A DNA stretch of 64,000 bases, from contig NC_135212.1 in NCBI RefSeq assembly GCF_052324685.1, positions 22,272,137-22,336,136 of the forward strand, written 5' to 3'. This DNA is from Brachyhypopomus gauderio. Taxonomy: Eukaryota > Chordata > Actinopteri > Gymnotiformes > Hypopomidae. The position numbers were made by a program, and so were the translations under genes. The notes under the pieces are model-generated. The model was given only the letters and a program-made list of their open reading frames with translations, was not told the DNA's origin and ran no database searches. Of the stretch, positions 61,752-64,000 are shown one piece after another. Numbering within the stretch: position 1 is the stretch's first letter; each line of letters opens with the position of its first letter.

Positions 61752-62030
61752 AACCCCCTACTGGACAATCAAGTGGAGACTACAGCTTTATCAGGAAGAT
61801 GGTGGATCGGGTTTTTGGATTTTGGAAAAAACTAACTTTTTTAAAATGTCATTGCTTTCCATAGTACATGTATTTCTTGCCTGTTCTAATGTCTGAATTT
61901 TGTTTTTATACTGTTCAATAGTTTTTGTTACAATGTGCAACCATGCTTCTGATTCAGCCAATATGTGCCTGTACATTTCAAATTTGAATATTCAGTTTTT
62001 GAACCAAAAAATAAAATTTAGTTTTTGAAC
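61752..62030 (+). ncRNA. chaserr: chaserr candidate last exon
   Basis: Acceptor cttctcctttttgatttcattaag|AA, although an alternative acceptor at 61701-61702 is possible. It contains AAGATGG at 61796-61802 followed by TGGAT. It ends near AATAAA at 62010-62015 with a GT-poor, T-rich downstream. Confidence 0.58.
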
Positions 62031-62734
62031 AATTTTGACTTGCTCTCATTGGATGGGAATAATTTGTCCGTCTCATAAAGATGAATTAAACCTTTCTTCT
62101 TTAAAAAAAAAGTTTAATCTTATTAAGTACCATAGATTCCTCTAATTAGGTTTCACCGATGTAATGCTTAAACATAGCTTTAAAAATTAAATTTGCATTG
62201 GATAACTATTACTCAATTACAATCACGCTAACCTGTAATATCATCCATACTTAAATATTGTAAGGCTAAATTCATATCTGGACTCAACTCTGTCTATATT
62301 TCAAATGAACTGCATTGAAATAGAAGTCAGGTGGTGGTACTTGGTATTCTTTCTGTTTATGCTAGTGGATTTCAACAATATGCTCTGAATAGTCTTGAGC
62401 ATATGAAAGAATGGTCTTCCTCCATATTTCAATATGAACTAAAGCTTTTGTAGAGTTTGATGTATTCTAAAATGGTGTCCTATATAGTCCACCACACTCT
62501 AAAATGGCTCCTCATATCTCATTTCCTGTCTGAGCAGGAAGTGATGGCATAGTGAAATATTTTTGTACCCTGTAAAACTAAGTATTCCTTTATGTCTAAT
62601 ACATTAATGTGTGTTCAGGCTTCTGTGCCATTCATTTAGGCTAGTATGAAATCTTAAGTCACAATGTGTCAATGAAAGTATTTGTTCAAAATAAAAGGGG
62701 TGGGTCTTTAGTACATCACCTGAATCCGGGGTAA

Positions 62735-63271
62735 ATGGAGAGAACGTCAATCAAAGACTAAGCTCTCAGAGCTGGGAAGGAGCTTTAGATGGCGGATGAG
62801 CCTTGGGAAGGGAAACGCGTTGTGGCTCGCTGGGCTCTCTATACCACTTCTCTCTCAACTTTGATGAACTTTAAATCTCGCGTTAGGGCTAATATTTAAC
62901 CGGAATAGATTAATATATTTGTGCTGAAATGTAGAAAGGTTTATGCGTCGTTTTGTGGCGTTGTTTCGTCGAAGAAAATGTACTGCTTTAGCGTAGATGA
63001 AACGGTCGTTGTTTTCTCTGCCTTGTACTGGCAGCCATGGCGGTCCTCCATTTTTAGTGCGCTGTGCAAGGCGCTTTAGATACTCCTCATTCAAAAGGCC
63101 ATCGTTGCTTTTGTTACTTTATTTTCTTTTCTAATTTTATTACGCTTTGTGTTTTCATTCGAAGCTATAGAAAATTTATAGATTTTTTATTTTTGTTGCC
63201 GAAGTAATAAACCCGACATTTTTTCCGGCTGTGAATGTAGTGCTACATTTGCCTACCTGTCAATGGAATAG
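62735..63271 (+). promoter_or_regulatory. chd2: chd2 promoter and non-coding first exon
   Basis: A CpG-enriched segment without TATA box. YY1-type sites are present: GATGGCGG at 62788-62795 and CCATGGCGG at 63035-63043, which often lie just after the start in TATA-less promoters. A leader exon probably ends at the donor ATAG|GTATGT (63271). The transcription start is not fixed. Confidence 0.6.
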
Positions 63272-63603
63272 GTATGTTTACATTGTATATACTGTTGTAT
63301 TTTAATTTTATGATCTTCTAATCGCCCTTTGTCTTATGACGCAGTAAGAATTTATTCATGTGGCTCGCTGGATCTGTTGCATTGAATGTATCTGAACGCA
63401 TGTTATTTGGCATCGATTACTGTCGAGCAGGTGTCATTTAATTACAAATTTAGAGGTTAATATTTAAATACTGTAATTTTTTTATGTATCCGTCGAAGCT
63501 GCTCTTTTCCTGTGTCGCAACGGGAGGAATTTTGCTACCCTTAAAGCAAAAGCAAGCTGATGGGACTTGTATGATGGTTCACCCCACTTTCAACTTTTGA
63601 CAG

Positions 63604-63712
63604 TTTATACCTGGACTAAAGATCATCATTAACAAAGTCAGGACAAAACGATGATGAAGAACAAGAACAAAAAACAAGGGGACGATGGTTCGACTCAAAG
63701 CAATGCTTCAAG
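63604..63712 (+). CDS. chd2: Chromodomain helicase DNA-binding protein 2, first coding exon
   Basis: CHD2 is a nuclear SNF2-type ATP-dependent chromatin remodeller of about 1800 residues. Here the acceptor tttgacag (to 63603) is followed by 47 nt of 5' UTR, ATGATG at 63651 (A at -3) and 62 coding bases to the donor AG|GTATGG at 63712. The 20 codons read MMKNKNKKQGDDGSTQSNAS, against human [20 protein letters not shown]. The remaining exons, with the Ser-rich N terminus, chromodomains and helicase, lie to the right of the window. Position downstream of fam174b in opposite orientation is as in human. The first of the two adjacent ATGs is taken as the start, as in human. Confidence 0.92.
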
Positions 63713-64000
63713 GTATGGTACTTACAATTTTCCTGTTTTTCTTTTTACATGTCTTGATTGTTTACCTTGACAGGCATGGTTGATCACCTGTGCAGATATT
63801 TTAGCCACAGTTTCTAGGAAATGTAGTGGTTTCAGATCATTGACCTTGGGACAGTTGAATAGCCACACCCAAATTTTACTGGTATTACTAAAACTGAATA
63901 TCTTCTGTAGGCCTGTCAGAAGGATTTGGCCCTATAGTGTATATCAGTGTCAACGCTGATTTTCAGTAGACTTAAACAGTATATGGTTTCTCATATTTTC
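63713..64000 (+). other. chd2: chd2 intron (continues beyond window)
   Basis: Sequence after the donor at 63713. No further exon is seen before the window ends. Confidence 0.8.

Larger units (their letters stand above)
54840..62030 (+). ncRNA. chaserr: Candidate chaserr lncRNA (CHD2-adjacent, five exons)
   Basis: CHASERR is a spliced lncRNA just upstream of CHD2 on the same strand. In mouse and human it lowers CHD2 expression in cis. Here exon-like segments with good splice sites lie at about 54840-55024, 56473-56532, 56658-56711, 59878-59935 (or from 59881) and 61752 to about 62030. The last ends at an AATAAA (62010-62015), about 0.7 kb before the chd2 promoter region. Five exons agrees with my memory of the mammalian gene. 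The last exon has AAGATGG and exon 2 has AAGATGA, both fitting the AARATGR motif reported for CHASERR. No exon codes for protein in a shared frame. Placement and orientation are strong evidence; exon identity is inferred without RNA data. Confidence 0.65.

Overview
The window is vertebrate, almost certainly teleost, genomic DNA. Genes have short exons in long introns with GT..AG boundaries. Dinucleotide microsatellites are frequent, and the mobile elements are fish-type (hAT, L2-type and L1-type non-LTR elements, LTR-like elements). I cannot name the species.

Four protein-coding genes can be placed by exon-by-exon similarity to vertebrate proteins I know. Their order matches human 15q26.1: SLCO3A1 (+, last eight coding exons, 5056-10451), ST8SIA2 (+, five coding exons, 23059-36179), FAM174B (-, 43080-41494) and CHD2 (+, only the first coding exon, 63651-63712). 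For every gene the codon phases join correctly across all exon junctions. Between FAM174B and CHD2, on the CHD2 strand and ending about 0.7 kb before the CHD2 promoter region, lies a set of non-coding exon-like segments with good splice sites. I read it as the fish counterpart of the CHD2-adjacent lncRNA CHASERR (about 54840-62030).

Layout: 1-5055 is an slco3a1 intron with satellites; 5056-10451 is slco3a1; 10452-22700 is intergenic, with a degraded hAT carrying nested palindromic MITEs (16206-18586), a hairpin repeat (18691-18840) and a solo LTR (21172-21484). 23059-36179 is st8sia2; its introns hold a Tc1-like fragment, a probable second solo LTR (30216-30613), hAT fossils and a foldback hAT-type element with a perfect 8-bp target duplication (34147-35259). 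36180-41493 is intergenic and probable fam174b 3' UTR; 41494-43080 is fam174b; 43100-54500 is a retroelement graveyard with an L2-type LINE nested in an L1-type LINE (about 45190-48080). 54840-62030 is the candidate chaserr, and 62735-64000 is the chd2 promoter, leader and first coding exon.

The genes do not form an operon or a single pathway. They encode a Golgi polysialyltransferase (ST8SIA2), an organic-anion transporter (SLCO3A1), a small single-pass membrane protein (FAM174B) and a chromatin remodeller (CHD2) with its presumed cis-regulatory lncRNA. The most interesting signals are the lncRNA candidate, a histidine in st8sia2 where human ST8SIA4 has Arg252, microsatellites abutting splice sites, and the nested or palindromic transposons.
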